Shown piece by piece: positions 1 to 7,931 of a stretch of 64,000 nt of DNA. The notes beneath the pieces are model-generated. The model did not search any database. It was not told the DNA's origin and worked only from the letters and a program-made list of their open reading frames with translations. Positions within the stretch are counted from its first letter, which is position 1; each line of letters begins with the position of its first letter. Source of the stretch: Synechococcus elongatus PCC 11801 (GTDB lineage: Bacteria; Cyanobacteriota; Cyanobacteriia; Synechococcales; Synechococcaceae); assembly GCF_003846445.2 (NCBI RefSeq), contig NZ_CP030139.2, positions 1,364,001 through 1,428,000 on the forward strand. The letters run 5' to 3'. The position numbers were made by a program, and so were the translations under genes.

Positions 1-197
1 CTAAAGAGGCCCAGGGTCAGGATGTTGAAAGGCAGCGCCAAGATTTGGAGCACCGGCTTGACCAAAGCATTCAACAGCCCAAAGACTAAGGCTGCGATCA
101 GGGCCTTGCCAAAACCCTCAATTTCAACCCCCGTGGGCAGCCAAGCCACAATCAGCAAGGCAAAGGCCGTCACCAGCCAAGTCACCAGTAAATCCAT
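1..197 (-). CDS. phage holin family (4-TMS, superfamily IV) membrane protein, 3' end cut off
   Basis: The first 65 codons of a minus-strand gene are present; the rest lies beyond the left edge. The visible protein begins MDLLVTWLVTAFALLIVAWL, continues with the short polar stretch PTGVEIEGFGKA, and then a second hydrophobic segment with the pattern NALVKPVLQILALPFNILTLG. That alternation, and the KPVLxxLxLPxxxLTLG motif, is typical of the small four-helix membrane proteins named Phage_holin_4_2, which are common in cyanobacterial chromosomes and are not evidence of a phage. The molecular role of the chromosomal versions is not established. Confidence 0.75.
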   Translation of the reverse strand, partial: MDLLVTWLVTAFALLIVAWLPTGVEIEGFGKALIAALVFGLLNALVKPVLQILALPFNILTLGLF

Positions 198-246
198 GAT
201 GGAATGTCTCACTGCTGGATTCAGAGTAGCGAATTGCTGAAAACCG

Positions 247-1197
247 TTACTGGGCTGGGGGCGATCCCGTGACGGTGGCAGGCACAAAAATTCGCAGGGC
301 TTGGGGGATGACGCGGAATCGAGCTGGGGTCGTGGTGTGAATTTCACCATCGGTGTTGATGTGACGATGGCGACGAGTACGGATTTCGATGGTTTCCCCA
401 GGGCCACATTGCTCGGTCAGTGGCGTCGGATAGCGACCGTGGTAGAGCGCAGGTAGCAGAGGAATAATCTGCCACCAGTGATCGATCGAAAGACTGTAAA
501 GGTCGAGCCGTTGGTCATCGATCGCCGCATCATGGGCGATAGCCAGCCCCCCGCCATAGTAACGACCATTCCCAACCGCAATTTGCACTGTCTTCGTTTG
601 GCGCACGCGATCGCCAACTCGAATTTCGGCACGAAAAGGTCGGAAGCGCCAGAGCGATCGCAGCGCAACTAGCGCGTAGGCAAACACCCCCCAGCGACGT
701 TTGACGCCAGAGGTCAACCCTTGGGTGATTTTGACGCTCAGCCCCAGGCTCGCCACATTGAAGTAGTAGTAGCCGTTCACCCAGCCGAGATCGATGGCTT
801 GGGTTTGCCCTTGGGCAATGACTTGACAGGCCTGATTGAGATCGGTGGGCAACGCCAAGGTGCGGGCTAAATCATTAGCGGTTCCGAGCGGCAGCACACC
901 CAACGGCAGTTGCGTTTCGACTAACCCCCGCGCGGCAGCATTCAGGCTGCCATCACCACCACCGACAATGACTAAGTCGACGCGATCGCGATGAGCCACA
1001 ATCACATCGGAATAGTCGCTGTGGCGGCTTAGCAACGGTTGCACCAACTCCAAGCCAGCTGCTTCGAGCTGGGCGATCGCCGGACGCAGGAGCCTGCGAC
1101 CACGGCGCGATCGCCGATTGACCAGCAACAAAGCACGTCGCTTCAGAAAAATGCTCCTTGAAAACAGGCGAAGACCGAGGCACAGAATTTCCCACAA
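247..1197 (-). CDS. diacylglycerol/lipid kinase (YegS/BmrU family)
   Basis: ATP-dependent lipid kinase of the DAGK catalytic fold. The nucleotide-binding loop GGGDGSLN is at residues 79-86 and the second conserved block GTANDLAR at 105-112, both intact. A beta-rich C-terminal half follows, with the usual NTDGE-type segment near residue 285. The first ~19 residues (MWEILCLGLRLFSRSIF) look unlike the family, whose homology begins at KRRALLLVN. A perfect AAGGAG lies at 1154-1159, seven bases before a CTG codon (1144-1146) at exactly that point, so the real protein may start there and be 299 residues long. The substrate is not deducible: diacylglycerol, ceramide-like and undecaprenol are all possible for the family. 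Transcribed away from the adjacent holin-like gene by only ~50 bases on the same strand. Confidence 0.85.
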   Translation of the reverse strand: MWEILCLGLRLFSRSIFLKRRALLLVNRRSRRGRRLLRPAIAQLEAAGLELVQPLLSRHSDYSDVIVAHRDRVDLVIVGGGDGSLNAAARGLVETQLPLGVLPLGTANDLARTLALPTDLNQACQVIAQGQTQAIDLGWVNGYYYFNVASLGLSVKITQGLTSGVKRRWGVFAYALVALRSLWRFRPFRAEIRVGDRVRQTKTVQIAVGNGRYYGGGLAIAHDAAIDDQRLDLYSLSIDHWWQIIPLLPALYHGRYPTPLTEQCGPGETIEIRTRRHRHINTDGEIHTTTPARFRVIPQALRIFVPATVTGSPPAQ

Positions 1198-1242
1198 TCA
1201 GGGCAGAGCAACGACCCTGCCCCGATTGCACCCGGATTGCTC

Positions 1243-1680
1243 CTAGAGCCCCAAGTCCGCCAAAATATCGGTTGCGTGGGTGTCAGTTTTGACGCTGTCG
1301 TAGACGCGAATAATCTGCCCGTCACCGTCGATCACATAGGTGATCCGCTTGGCATAGCCACCGCCATCCACGTCATAAGCTTGGGTGATGCTGCGATCGG
1401 GGTCGGCCACCAACGGGAATGGCAGGCTGAACTTGGTTTTGAATTGCTCGTGAGAGCTGGAATCATCGGTACTGACGCCCAAGACAACAATGTTTTTGCC
1501 CTGGTAAGCACTGTAGGAATCACGGAAGCTGCACGCCTCTTTCGTGCAACCTGGGGTATCGTCCTTCGGATAGAAGTACAGCACAACAGTCTTACCCCGA
1601 AACTGCGAGAGCTGAATGCTCTGGCCTGCATCATCCAGCGCTGTAAAGTCGGGTGCGGGGCTACCCACTGCTAAAGCCAT
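1243..1680 (-). CDS. thioredoxin-dependent peroxiredoxin, PrxQ/BCP type
   Basis: Reduces H2O2 and organic hydroperoxides with electrons from thioredoxin. The 145-residue protein has the full AhpC/TSA fold. The peroxidatic cysteine is Cys45 in DDTPGCTKEAC, and the resolving cysteine, Cys50, lies five residues later. That intramolecular arrangement defines the PrxQ/BCP atypical two-Cys class. Length matches the family. The gene ends 45 bases upstream of the lipid kinase start and could be co-transcribed with it. S. elongatus has more than one PrxQ paralogue, so no specific symbol is given. Confidence 0.93.
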   Translation of the reverse strand: MALAVGSPAPDFTALDDAGQSIQLSQFRGKTVVLYFYPKDDTPGCTKEACSFRDSYSAYQGKNIVVLGVSTDDSSSHEQFKTKFSLPFPLVADPDRSITQAYDVDGGGYAKRITYVIDGDGQIIRVYDSVKTDTHATDILADLGL

Positions 1681-1733
1681 CAGACAAACTCCACGCTTGT
1701 GGCGGCGATCGTAACATTGACGGCACGGCGACT

Positions 1734-2945
1734 TCAGTTGTTAAGAACCGACTGCGCCAGCATTTCTAGGGGCAAGCCTTCGGGGTAGGTCGCTTGACCC
1801 CGAATCTGCTGAAGCTCACTGGGCGGGAGCTGGAAGCCCAGCTTTTTGCCGAGGGCTTGAATCACATCGGCGTGGTCAATAATGCCTGCCACTGCCCCGC
1901 TGGGGGTGAGGACTGTGACGTAGCTCGGTCGCGCCGTTTGCAACACCACAATGGTCTGGGCGAGGTTAGCGGTCTCCGGCACCGAGGGTAGGCAGTCGAA
2001 TGGCTCTGCTAGATCCGCCAGCGTCAGACTATCCCAGCGCGATCGCTCGGTCTGGCGCAGGGTGGTCAAACTGATCCGCCCGCGATAGCGGCCATCGCTG
2101 GCCACGAAGTAGGCAAAGCCTTCCTGTTCCTCAATGATCAGCAGTTCTGCAAACTGCCGCAGCGTCAGCGATCCCTCCAAGACTCGATAGCGACGGCTCA
2201 TGGCCGACTGCGCCGAGATGGATAGCAACGCCTGTTGCAGGGTTGTCGTGCGATCGTAGGCCGTGGCATTGCGCCAGCCAAACCAGCCCAGCAAGGCCAG
2301 CCAGAGGCCGCCAAAGCCCCCCGGCAACAGTAACCAGCTAAATAGCCCGATCGCCATTGCAGCGCCACTGAGGAGGCGCCCCGAATTCGCAGCCCAATGC
2401 ACGGCTCGATAGCGATCGCCAGTGATTTTCCACGCGATCGCCTTGAGCACTTGCCCACCATCCAAGGGCAGACCGGGGATGAGATTGAACACCGCCAAGA
2501 TAAAGTTCAGCCGCCCTAAATTGAGCGACAGCACTTGCGCGGGTGAACCTACCGGCCACCAGAGCTGACTGATCAAGAGCAACAGGGCTAACGCCAAGCT
2601 GACCAAGGGCCCCGCGATCGCCACCCAAAAGGCACCGGCGGGTGTCCGAGACTCTCGTTCGATTGCTGCAACGCCTCCAAACAGGAAGAGCGTGATCGAG
2701 CTGACCCGGATGCCCTGGGCTTGGGCAATCAGACTGTGTCCCAACTCATGGGCCAACACTGAGACGAAGAGCAGGATCGCCATGGCTAGGGCCGATCCCC
2801 ACAGGAGCCCGGGTGACCAAGTCGGTTGCTGAGATCGGAAGGTTTCGGCGTAGCTGAAGGTGACCAGCGCCACGATCACAAACCATGAGGGATCAATTCT
2901 GAGTGGGATTCCCAAAATGGAGCCAATACGCCAGCCACTCTGCAT
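1734..2945 (-). CDS. site-2 protease family (M50) metalloprotease with C-terminal CBS region
   Basis: Intramembrane zinc protease. The zinc-binding HELGH is at residues 66-70 inside the second hydrophobic segment. The second signature, NLIPGLPLDGG, is at 154-164, so both active-site halves are present. Five or six membrane helices occupy residues 15-225. The remaining 175 residues are soluble and look like a CBS pair, including a VTVLTPSGAVAGIIDHADVI stretch near residue 345. The CBS-bearing subgroup (SpoIVFB/Rv-type) is usual in cyanobacteria and presumably senses a nucleotide. Substrates are unknown; anti-sigma factors are one possibility. The gene ends 53 bases before the prxQ start codon. 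Confidence 0.92.
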   Translation of the reverse strand: MQSGWRIGSILGIPLRIDPSWFVIVALVTFSYAETFRSQQPTWSPGLLWGSALAMAILLFVSVLAHELGHSLIAQAQGIRVSSITLFLFGGVAAIERESRTPAGAFWVAIAGPLVSLALALLLLISQLWWPVGSPAQVLSLNLGRLNFILAVFNLIPGLPLDGGQVLKAIAWKITGDRYRAVHWAANSGRLLSGAAMAIGLFSWLLLPGGFGGLWLALLGWFGWRNATAYDRTTTLQQALLSISAQSAMSRRYRVLEGSLTLRQFAELLIIEEQEGFAYFVASDGRYRGRISLTTLRQTERSRWDSLTLADLAEPFDCLPSVPETANLAQTIVVLQTARPSYVTVLTPSGAVAGIIDHADVIQALGKKLGFQLPPSELQQIRGQATYPEGLPLEMLAQSVLNN

Positions 2946-2998
2946 GCTTTTTTGCTCCGAGCCTGCTGTTTCACCTTAGCCGAAGCCTTCTGCCTGCT

Positions 2999-3184
2999 TC
3001 AGTAGCGCGTATTTTGAGCAGCAACCCAGACGGCGATGAACGGTGCTAACAACCACAGCACGAGTCCAACAAGATCGGCAACCAGTCCCATCCAGGTGTG
3101 ATGGCTGAGAAAAGTCGGTAAATCCGCTAGAACTAAGCACGTAATCAGACTGGCTGCGATCGCCAGCAACCACCCCTTTTCCAT
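2999..3184 (-). CDS. small two-helix membrane protein, unknown
   Basis: A 61-residue protein with two strongly hydrophobic stretches (about 5-22 and 30-55, the latter LVADLVGLVLWLLAPFIAVW) and no recognisable family. Composition and reading-frame bias look like a genuine membrane protein. It sits in the same orientation as the protease, 53 bases upstream of it, so it may be part of the same transcript. There is no clear ribosome binding site before the ATG, which lowers confidence. The 142 bases between it and rnhA contain nothing I can name. Confidence 0.5.
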   Translation of the reverse strand: MEKGWLLAIAASLITCLVLADLPTFLSHHTWMGLVADLVGLVLWLLAPFIAVWVAAQNTRY

Positions 3185-3326
3185 CGTTCTGGTCTAACAC
3201 GATCCCTAGAGCTGGCTCCAAGGTCCACCCCTTTTCTCCACCATAGGCAACCGCAGTGAGTCTCAATGGTTGCAATTGATGCAGCAGCTCAGAATTAGGA
3301 CGCGATCGCCCAGAAGTTACGCAGAC

Positions 3327-4106
3327 TCAACGGATTCGTTCCAGTTGCCAGAGAATTTGATTGCCCTCGCGGCGATCGCGCTTCACTCGCCAGTTGCGCC
3401 AAATCCATTCCTCACCTCGGCTGGTCACCGCGCTGGCATTGACGTCCATAAGATCCGCGAGTTCGGAACTGGTGATTAAAAATTGCTTATCAGCAATGAC
3501 TTCTGCAATTTGCAAGCAGTCCAGCACATCACGTAGGCGATGGCTGCGATCGCGGGGGCTCTCCCCCGACTCTGGGGTCACAACTTCAGGCATCCTAGCG
3601 GGCTCCTGCTGTGGCTGCCCCGATTGTAGTGGTGCATCCGACCGTTGGCAGAGCGGTAACGGGCGTTGCTGGGCAAAACTACGGGCAATTTGATCACAAC
3701 GCTCATTGCTGGGATCGCCGTTGTGACCGCGCACGTGCTGCCATTGCACCAAGGGGGCATTGAGGTCATCGAGGTGCATCCACAAATCCTGATTGAGCAC
3801 CGGCTTGCCCTGAGCCGTCTTCCAACCCTTGCGCTGCCAACCCTTGAGCCACTGCGTGATCCCTTTAATGACGTATTCGCTATCGGTGTAGAGCGTCACC
3901 GGTTGCTGAGGGGATTGATCACGCCAGAACTCCAATGCCGCGATCGCAGCTTGGAGTTCCATCCGATTGTTCGTCGTGGCAGCCGCATACCCGCCTAACT
4001 CTTGAATGCTGCCGTCAGCAAACTGAATCTGTACCCCCCACCCCCCAGGTCCCGGGTTCCCTGTGCAAGCGCCATCAGTGTAGAGGCGGAGGATGGCATC
4101 AGACAT
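3327..4106 (-). CDS. rnhA: ribonuclease HI with extra C-terminal domain
   Basis: Cleaves the RNA strand of RNA-DNA hybrids. Residues 1-148 are a complete RNase HI: YTDGACTGNPGPGGWG at the N terminus, and catalytic acids Asp11, Glu50 (NNRMEL), Asp75 (YTDSEYV) and Asp138, with the flexible-loop His128 in HVRGHNGD. The family is normally about 150-160 residues. Here a ~40-residue polar linker and a ~75-residue C-terminal module follow. That module contains ITSSELADLMDVNASAVTSR, which reads like a winged-helix DNA-binding segment, and ends in WRVKRDRREGNQILWQLERI. I have seen that module in other cyanobacterial proteins, so the fusion is probably lineage-specific. Its effect on RNase H is unknown. 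Confidence 0.93.
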   Translation of the reverse strand: MSDAILRLYTDGACTGNPGPGGWGVQIQFADGSIQELGGYAAATTNNRMELQAAIAALEFWRDQSPQQPVTLYTDSEYVIKGITQWLKGWQRKGWKTAQGKPVLNQDLWMHLDDLNAPLVQWQHVRGHNGDPSNERCDQIARSFAQQRPLPLCQRSDAPLQSGQPQQEPARMPEVVTPESGESPRDRSHRLRDVLDCLQIAEVIADKQFLITSSELADLMDVNASAVTSRGEEWIWRNWRVKRDRREGNQILWQLERIR

Positions 4107-4350
4107 GCATCAATTCCTAGCAATCCTTCGATTGTCGCCGAGACCAGTGCGTCAGCCTTGATCTGCACGGGCTTCAGTCCCCTGTTCTTAAGTGTCATCT
4201 CGTTGTGGTGACCTGCAAACGAGAACAATCACCAGGGATTGCTCCAGCCCGCAGAGTGGAAAAAGTTGCAAAAAGCAACGGCGGTAGCAAAACGGCTAGG
4301 GACTCCTAGAGTTAAATCAGCAGCAGCCCATGGTTCCGAGGTGAACAGCG

Positions 4351-5151
4351 ATGTGCGAACTCCTGGGGATGAGTGCCAATACCCCCACTGATCTCTGCTT
4401 TTCGTTTCGCGGCTTTTCAGCGCGGGGCGGGCGCACAGGGGAACATCGCGACGGTTGGGGCTGTGCATTTTATCTTGGCGATCGCCTGCTACGGGTCATC
4501 GATCCCGAACCGGCAGCAGAGTCGCCCCTCGCTGATGTCCTGCGCCGCGTGCCAATCCGGTCCAAGTTGGCGCTGTCCCACATCCGCAAGGCCACGCAGG
4601 GAAGCGTTGACCCCCGCAACTGCCATCCCTTCTCACAAAAACTGGGCGATCGCGAATGGGTGTTTGCCCACAACGGTCACATCGAATTCGAACTGCTGCG
4701 CGATCGCTGCCCTTTGAAGTACTACTTGCCCCAAGGGGAAACGGATAGCGAACACCTGTTCTGCTGGATCCTCGATCGGCTAGCTGCGCTAGTCCAACCA
4801 GAACCGGAGCAGGTGCTAGCAATTCTGCGTGATCTTAGCGATCGCCTGCCCAGTCCCAGCATTGTTAATTTCCTGCTGGGCGATGGACGCTATCTCTATG
4901 CCCACTGCTCTACGTCCTTAGCCTGGGTGACGCGGCGCTATCCCTTTACCAAAGCCAGCTTGATCGATGAGGATCACACGATCGACTTTGCAGGCTGCAC
5001 GCGCCCCAGTGATGTCGTCAGCATCATTGCCACCCGTCCTCTGACACAAGATGAGGTCTGGACAGTCCTTAACCCAGGTGATCTCTTGGTGCTGGCGGAG
5101 GGTGAGCTAGTCGCACAAACGGCAACAACACCGATCGCGATCGCCTCTTAA
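4351..5151 (+). CDS. class II glutamine amidotransferase (YafJ/EgtC-like)
   Basis: N-terminal nucleophile glutaminase of 266 residues. After removal of Met1, Cys2 (MCELLGMSA) would be the catalytic nucleophile. The oxyanion and substrate region EHRDGWGCAFY and the block LALSHIRKATQGSV, followed by NCHPF and WVFAHNGHI, match stand-alone class II GATases. There is no fused synthetase domain, so the ammonia acceptor is not identifiable from this protein alone; the ergothioneine-type partner EgtC family is one relative. It stands alone: the 244 bases upstream (4107-4350) show no gene, only a short CTAGG/CCTAG inverted pair near 4300. Confidence 0.85.
   Translation: MCELLGMSANTPTDLCFSFRGFSARGGRTGEHRDGWGCAFYLGDRLLRVIDPEPAAESPLADVLRRVPIRSKLALSHIRKATQGSVDPRNCHPFSQKLGDREWVFAHNGHIEFELLRDRCPLKYYLPQGETDSEHLFCWILDRLAALVQPEPEQVLAILRDLSDRLPSPSIVNFLLGDGRYLYAHCSTSLAWVTRRYPFTKASLIDEDHTIDFAGCTRPSDVVSIIATRPLTQDEVWTVLNPGDLLVLAEGELVAQTATTPIAIAS
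4646..4653. repeat. HIP1 palindrome GCGATCGC (representative copy)
   Basis: One example of the highly iterated palindrome that is spread over the entire window, usually inside genes; another exact copy is at 4700-4707. Counting by eye, roughly 18 copies fall in the 3.7 kb oxoprolinase gene (12684-16340). Only about 4 fall in each of 17200-20700 and 39622-43946. HIP1 abundance is a hallmark of S. elongatus and many other cyanobacteria. Confidence 0.95.
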
Positions 5152-5235
5152 TACAGCTGAAAAAAAAGGGTTGAATCGGCACGATGCCGCAATCCCGTGC
5201 CCAAGCTAGCGACACAACTGGGCTGGTTTGCACGA

Positions 5236-5640
5236 ATGAAACCCGATCGCCCCCTCCAAATCATCAGCCTGTGGAGCAGCTTCCTACTGGGTACGCTCTT
5301 CCACACCCAGTTGGGTTTGATGCCGTTATTCCACGGTCGCAGTGTCATCGTCGAAAGTCAGCAAAGTGATCAAACCCTGAACGGGATTTTCTGGGGAATG
5401 TTGATTTTCTTCGTGATTCCGATGTTGGCGATCATGCTGACTGCGGAGCGCAGCGATCGCCCTTACCGACGCTGGCACTTTGGTTTCACGGTTCTCTATT
5501 CGATTCTGAATTTTTCACACCTGTTGGCAGACTTGGCCGTCCGACCAATCATTGCCAATCAAATCTTCCTGATGGGGCTGCTATTTGCGATCGGGCTGAA
5601 GCTCAATCAAGTGGCTTGGGCTTGGTTGCGAGAAGCCTAA
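5236..5640 (+). CDS. conserved cyanobacterial membrane protein, unknown
   Basis: A 134-residue protein with four predicted membrane helices: LQIISLWSSFLLGTLFHTQL, then a segment around IFWGMLIFFVIPMLAIML, then two at the C terminus ending in LLFAIGLKLNQVAWAW. Two histidines lie near helix ends (FHTQLGLMPLFHG and HLLADL). I recognise no domain. A GTG at 5197 in the same frame would add 13 residues; the ATG is preferred because homology-like character begins just after it. It follows the amidotransferase by 45-85 bases in the same orientation. The next 220 bases (5641-5864) contain no convincing gene. Confidence 0.7.
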   Translation: MKPDRPLQIISLWSSFLLGTLFHTQLGLMPLFHGRSVIVESQQSDQTLNGIFWGMLIFFVIPMLAIMLTAERSDRPYRRWHFGFTVLYSILNFSHLLADLAVRPIIANQIFLMGLLFAIGLKLNQVAWAWLREA

Positions 5641-5864
5641 CTGGCATCAGCTGCGGTGCCCTTCTCAGTGTTCGTCCTGCCAATCCTCATGCACGGCAAC
5701 ATCCACAAATGCCGTAAGCTAGCGGCAAGGTGATGGAGCTCACCTCAACCGCGCATTCGGGTTCTCCCGATCGCTGATGGCTCCTACAGTTCTGGCTAGG
5801 GCGAGATCTGTAGCGAGTGCATCGTCCACTTTTGTCCCTAGCCGCACACGCAAACCGTAGGGAA

Positions 5865-7511
5865 ATGGGCGTGATGTTGGCCAATTGGATAGGAATCTTA
5901 CTCGGGGGCTTTCTGGCCGGACAGGTCAGCCGTCGCCTTGGTGCCCCCGCACTCATCGGCATGATCCTCTGGGGAATCCTGCTAGGTCCTCAGGTGAGCC
6001 AGTGGCTCAGTCCAGCTCTTTTGGAGCAAGCCAGCAGCTGGCGAACTCTCGCCGTGATGGTCATTCTGGTCAAAGCCGGTCTTGGGCTCGATCGCGAAAA
6101 ACTGGCTCAGCAGGGATCAGTAGCGCTGCGACTGGGGATTTTGCCCGCTGCCTGTGAAGCACTGGTGGTGGCGATCGCGGCCCATTACCTACTGAACTTT
6201 GACTGGCTGACAGGGTTACTGCTGGGCTGCGTCATCGGGGCAGAATCACCAGCAGTGATTGTGCCGGGGATGCTGCGGCTCAAGCAACTGGGACTGGGGG
6301 TGCGCAAGGGTATTCCCGATGCCATTTTGACGGGCAGTGCCCTCTCGGATGTGTTACTGCTCTTGGTGTTTAGTCTGCTGCTAGCGCTATTGACCCCAGG
6401 GGATGGGCAAGGCTGGACACTGCCAGGGCTGGGGCAAATCAACCCTTGGATCCTGCTGCCAATCCAAGTGCTCCTACAAGTTGGCTTGGGCGCCGTCTTA
6501 GGTTTTGTCGCGGCGCGACTGCTCGTTCGCATGCTGGGACAACAGCGCTGGACGCAAACGCTGACCCAAGACACGCTGGTGACCGCTGCGATCGCCTTGG
6601 GATTAGTCCTTGCCGCCGAGCGACTGCCCATTTTCTCCGGCTATCTGGCCGTGATGGCTCTGGGCTATTTCGTTGTGGAGCTAGATGCACCACTGGCACG
6701 CCGGCTGAGGCAAGGCTTCGACAGTCTTTGGGCGATTGCCCAAATTGCCCTGTTTGTTCTGTTAGGGGCGGGCTTACCCCTGACGGCCTTGGTGCAACTC
6801 TGGCAACCGGGGCTCCTGATCTTGCTCTTGGGCACACTCGTTGGCCGCAGTCTGGGTTGGGCACTCTCCACCTGGGGCAGCAATTGGAACTGGCGGGAGC
6901 GCAGCTTTCTCCTAGCAGGCAATTCAGCGAAAGCCACGGTACAAGCTGCGATCGGGGGTGTGCCTCTGGCTGCGGGACTACCCGAGGGGCAAAGTATTCT
7001 GGCGATCGCGGTGCTCTCAATTGTGCTGACTGCCCCCCTCGGAGCTTGGGCGATTCCCACCTTTGCTCCCCGCCTCTTGAGCCGTGATCCGGTTGACCCC
7101 ACCCAAGTCAGTCGCGATCGCCCGGTGCGCTTGCTCGCTGCCGTCGATACCTCGCCTTTGGCGATCGCCGTGTTGCTCAAAGCTGCGGAATTAGCCCGGC
7201 GATCGGAGGCAGAGGTGGTGATCCTGCATGTTGCACAAGCCAGTGATGACCGCTCTCTTCTGGCCTTACAGGAACAAATTCAGCGATCGCTCGCCGATAT
7301 TCGCCATCAGTTCTGGCTGCGGGAAGGCGCAATTCCCGAAACCATCGATCGCTGCGCCCAGGATTGGGGAGCTGACGAAATTATTCTCGGCAAGCATGAA
7401 CAACCGCACTTGCCTGAAGTTCGGTTAGGGTCTGTCTCGCAAACCCTGCTCGACGTCAGCACCATTCCTGTCATCTTGGTCGAGCCGGTCGCTGCAGATC
7501 AAACTTCCTGA
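5865..7511 (+). CDS. CPA-type Na+(K+)/H+ antiporter with C-terminal universal stress protein domain
   Basis: Membrane exchanger of about 548 residues. The first ~410 form the antiporter: about 12-13 hydrophobic helices, including GAESPAVIVPGMLRL in the core, characteristic of the NhaP/CPA1 group. After a cytoplasmic linker, residues ~425-545 form a UspA-like domain (VRLLAAVDTSPLAIAVLLKA ... ADEIILGKHEQP ... VSQTLLDVSTIPVILVEP). The USP part usually binds adenine nucleotide and may gate transport. ATG at 5865 is chosen; ATG at 5874 is equally possible. Its 3' end overlaps the convergent gene at 7499 by 13 bases. S. elongatus encodes several antiporters and I cannot tell which numbered nhaS this is. 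Confidence 0.85.
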   Translation: MGVMLANWIGILLGGFLAGQVSRRLGAPALIGMILWGILLGPQVSQWLSPALLEQASSWRTLAVMVILVKAGLGLDREKLAQQGSVALRLGILPAACEALVVAIAAHYLLNFDWLTGLLLGCVIGAESPAVIVPGMLRLKQLGLGVRKGIPDAILTGSALSDVLLLLVFSLLLALLTPGDGQGWTLPGLGQINPWILLPIQVLLQVGLGAVLGFVAARLLVRMLGQQRWTQTLTQDTLVTAAIALGLVLAAERLPIFSGYLAVMALGYFVVELDAPLARRLRQGFDSLWAIAQIALFVLLGAGLPLTALVQLWQPGLLILLLGTLVGRSLGWALSTWGSNWNWRERSFLLAGNSAKATVQAAIGGVPLAAGLPEGQSILAIAVLSIVLTAPLGAWAIPTFAPRLLSRDPVDPTQVSRDRPVRLLAAVDTSPLAIAVLLKAAELARRSEAEVVILHVAQASDDRSLLALQEQIQRSLADIRHQFWLREGAIPETIDRCAQDWGADEIILGKHEQPHLPEVRLGSVSQTLLDVSTIPVILVEPVAADQTS

Positions 7512-7903
7512 CTCAGCTCCACCCCCAACAGACAAAATTGCGATTCACTCTGCTGGGAGGTGAGGCCATTGGGTTGCTGGACTAAAGCTTGCACATGCCA
7601 GAGCGCTTCGTAGGGCGGGGGGCTGCTGGGCTGTTGCTCTCCTTGCAAGACCAGCCGCTGGGGCAAAGGCGGAGCACAGCGTCGCTCCAGGAGGGAGAGA
7701 ATCCGCTGGCCAAGCTGGGCGGGCGAGAGATGATTGGGGTCCCAGTTCACCGCTGCAATCCAAGCGGGATGGTCGAGTCCTTCAACGGTGGCATCTGCGT
7801 CGGGGCCACTGAGGCCCATTTGCAGCAGCGCCACGATCGCCTCACGACTGAGAGGACGAGCACTGTCGGGAGTTGGGTAAGCCAGAAGGAGGCGGGCAGT
7901 CAT
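7499..7903 (-). CDS. conserved hypothetical protein downstream of menF
   Basis: A 134-residue soluble protein without recognised domain. The N-terminal half resembles a small alpha/beta unit (MTARLLLAYPTPDSARPLSR ... LLQMGLSGPDADATVEGLDH). The C-terminal half is rich in Gln, Pro and Leu. It starts 28 bases after the menF stop codon on the same strand, so it is probably in the same transcript; a link to phylloquinone synthesis is only contextual. It overlaps the antiporter gene tail-to-tail by 13 bases. Confidence 0.65.
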   Translation of the reverse strand: MTARLLLAYPTPDSARPLSREAIVALLQMGLSGPDADATVEGLDHPAWIAAVNWDPNHLSPAQLGQRILSLLERRCAPPLPQRLVLQGEQQPSSPPPYEALWHVQALVQQPNGLTSQQSESQFCLLGVELSQEV

Positions 7904-7931
7904 GGTTGCGAAGTCTCCAGCGGGACAGAGA

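Noticed and set aside
1-197. Holin-like gene as sign of a prophage
   Set aside because: This small membrane family is a normal part of cyanobacterial chromosomes, and no other phage gene is near.
1237-1674. 145-codon plus-strand frame exactly opposite prxQ
   Set aside because: Same length as prxQ by coincidence of shared open frame; PrxQ catalytic cysteines prove the minus strand.
4107-4350. Glutamine-sensing leader before the class II amidotransferase
   Set aside because: Only a five-base inverted pair near 4300; the conserved blocks of the glnA RNA motif are not there.
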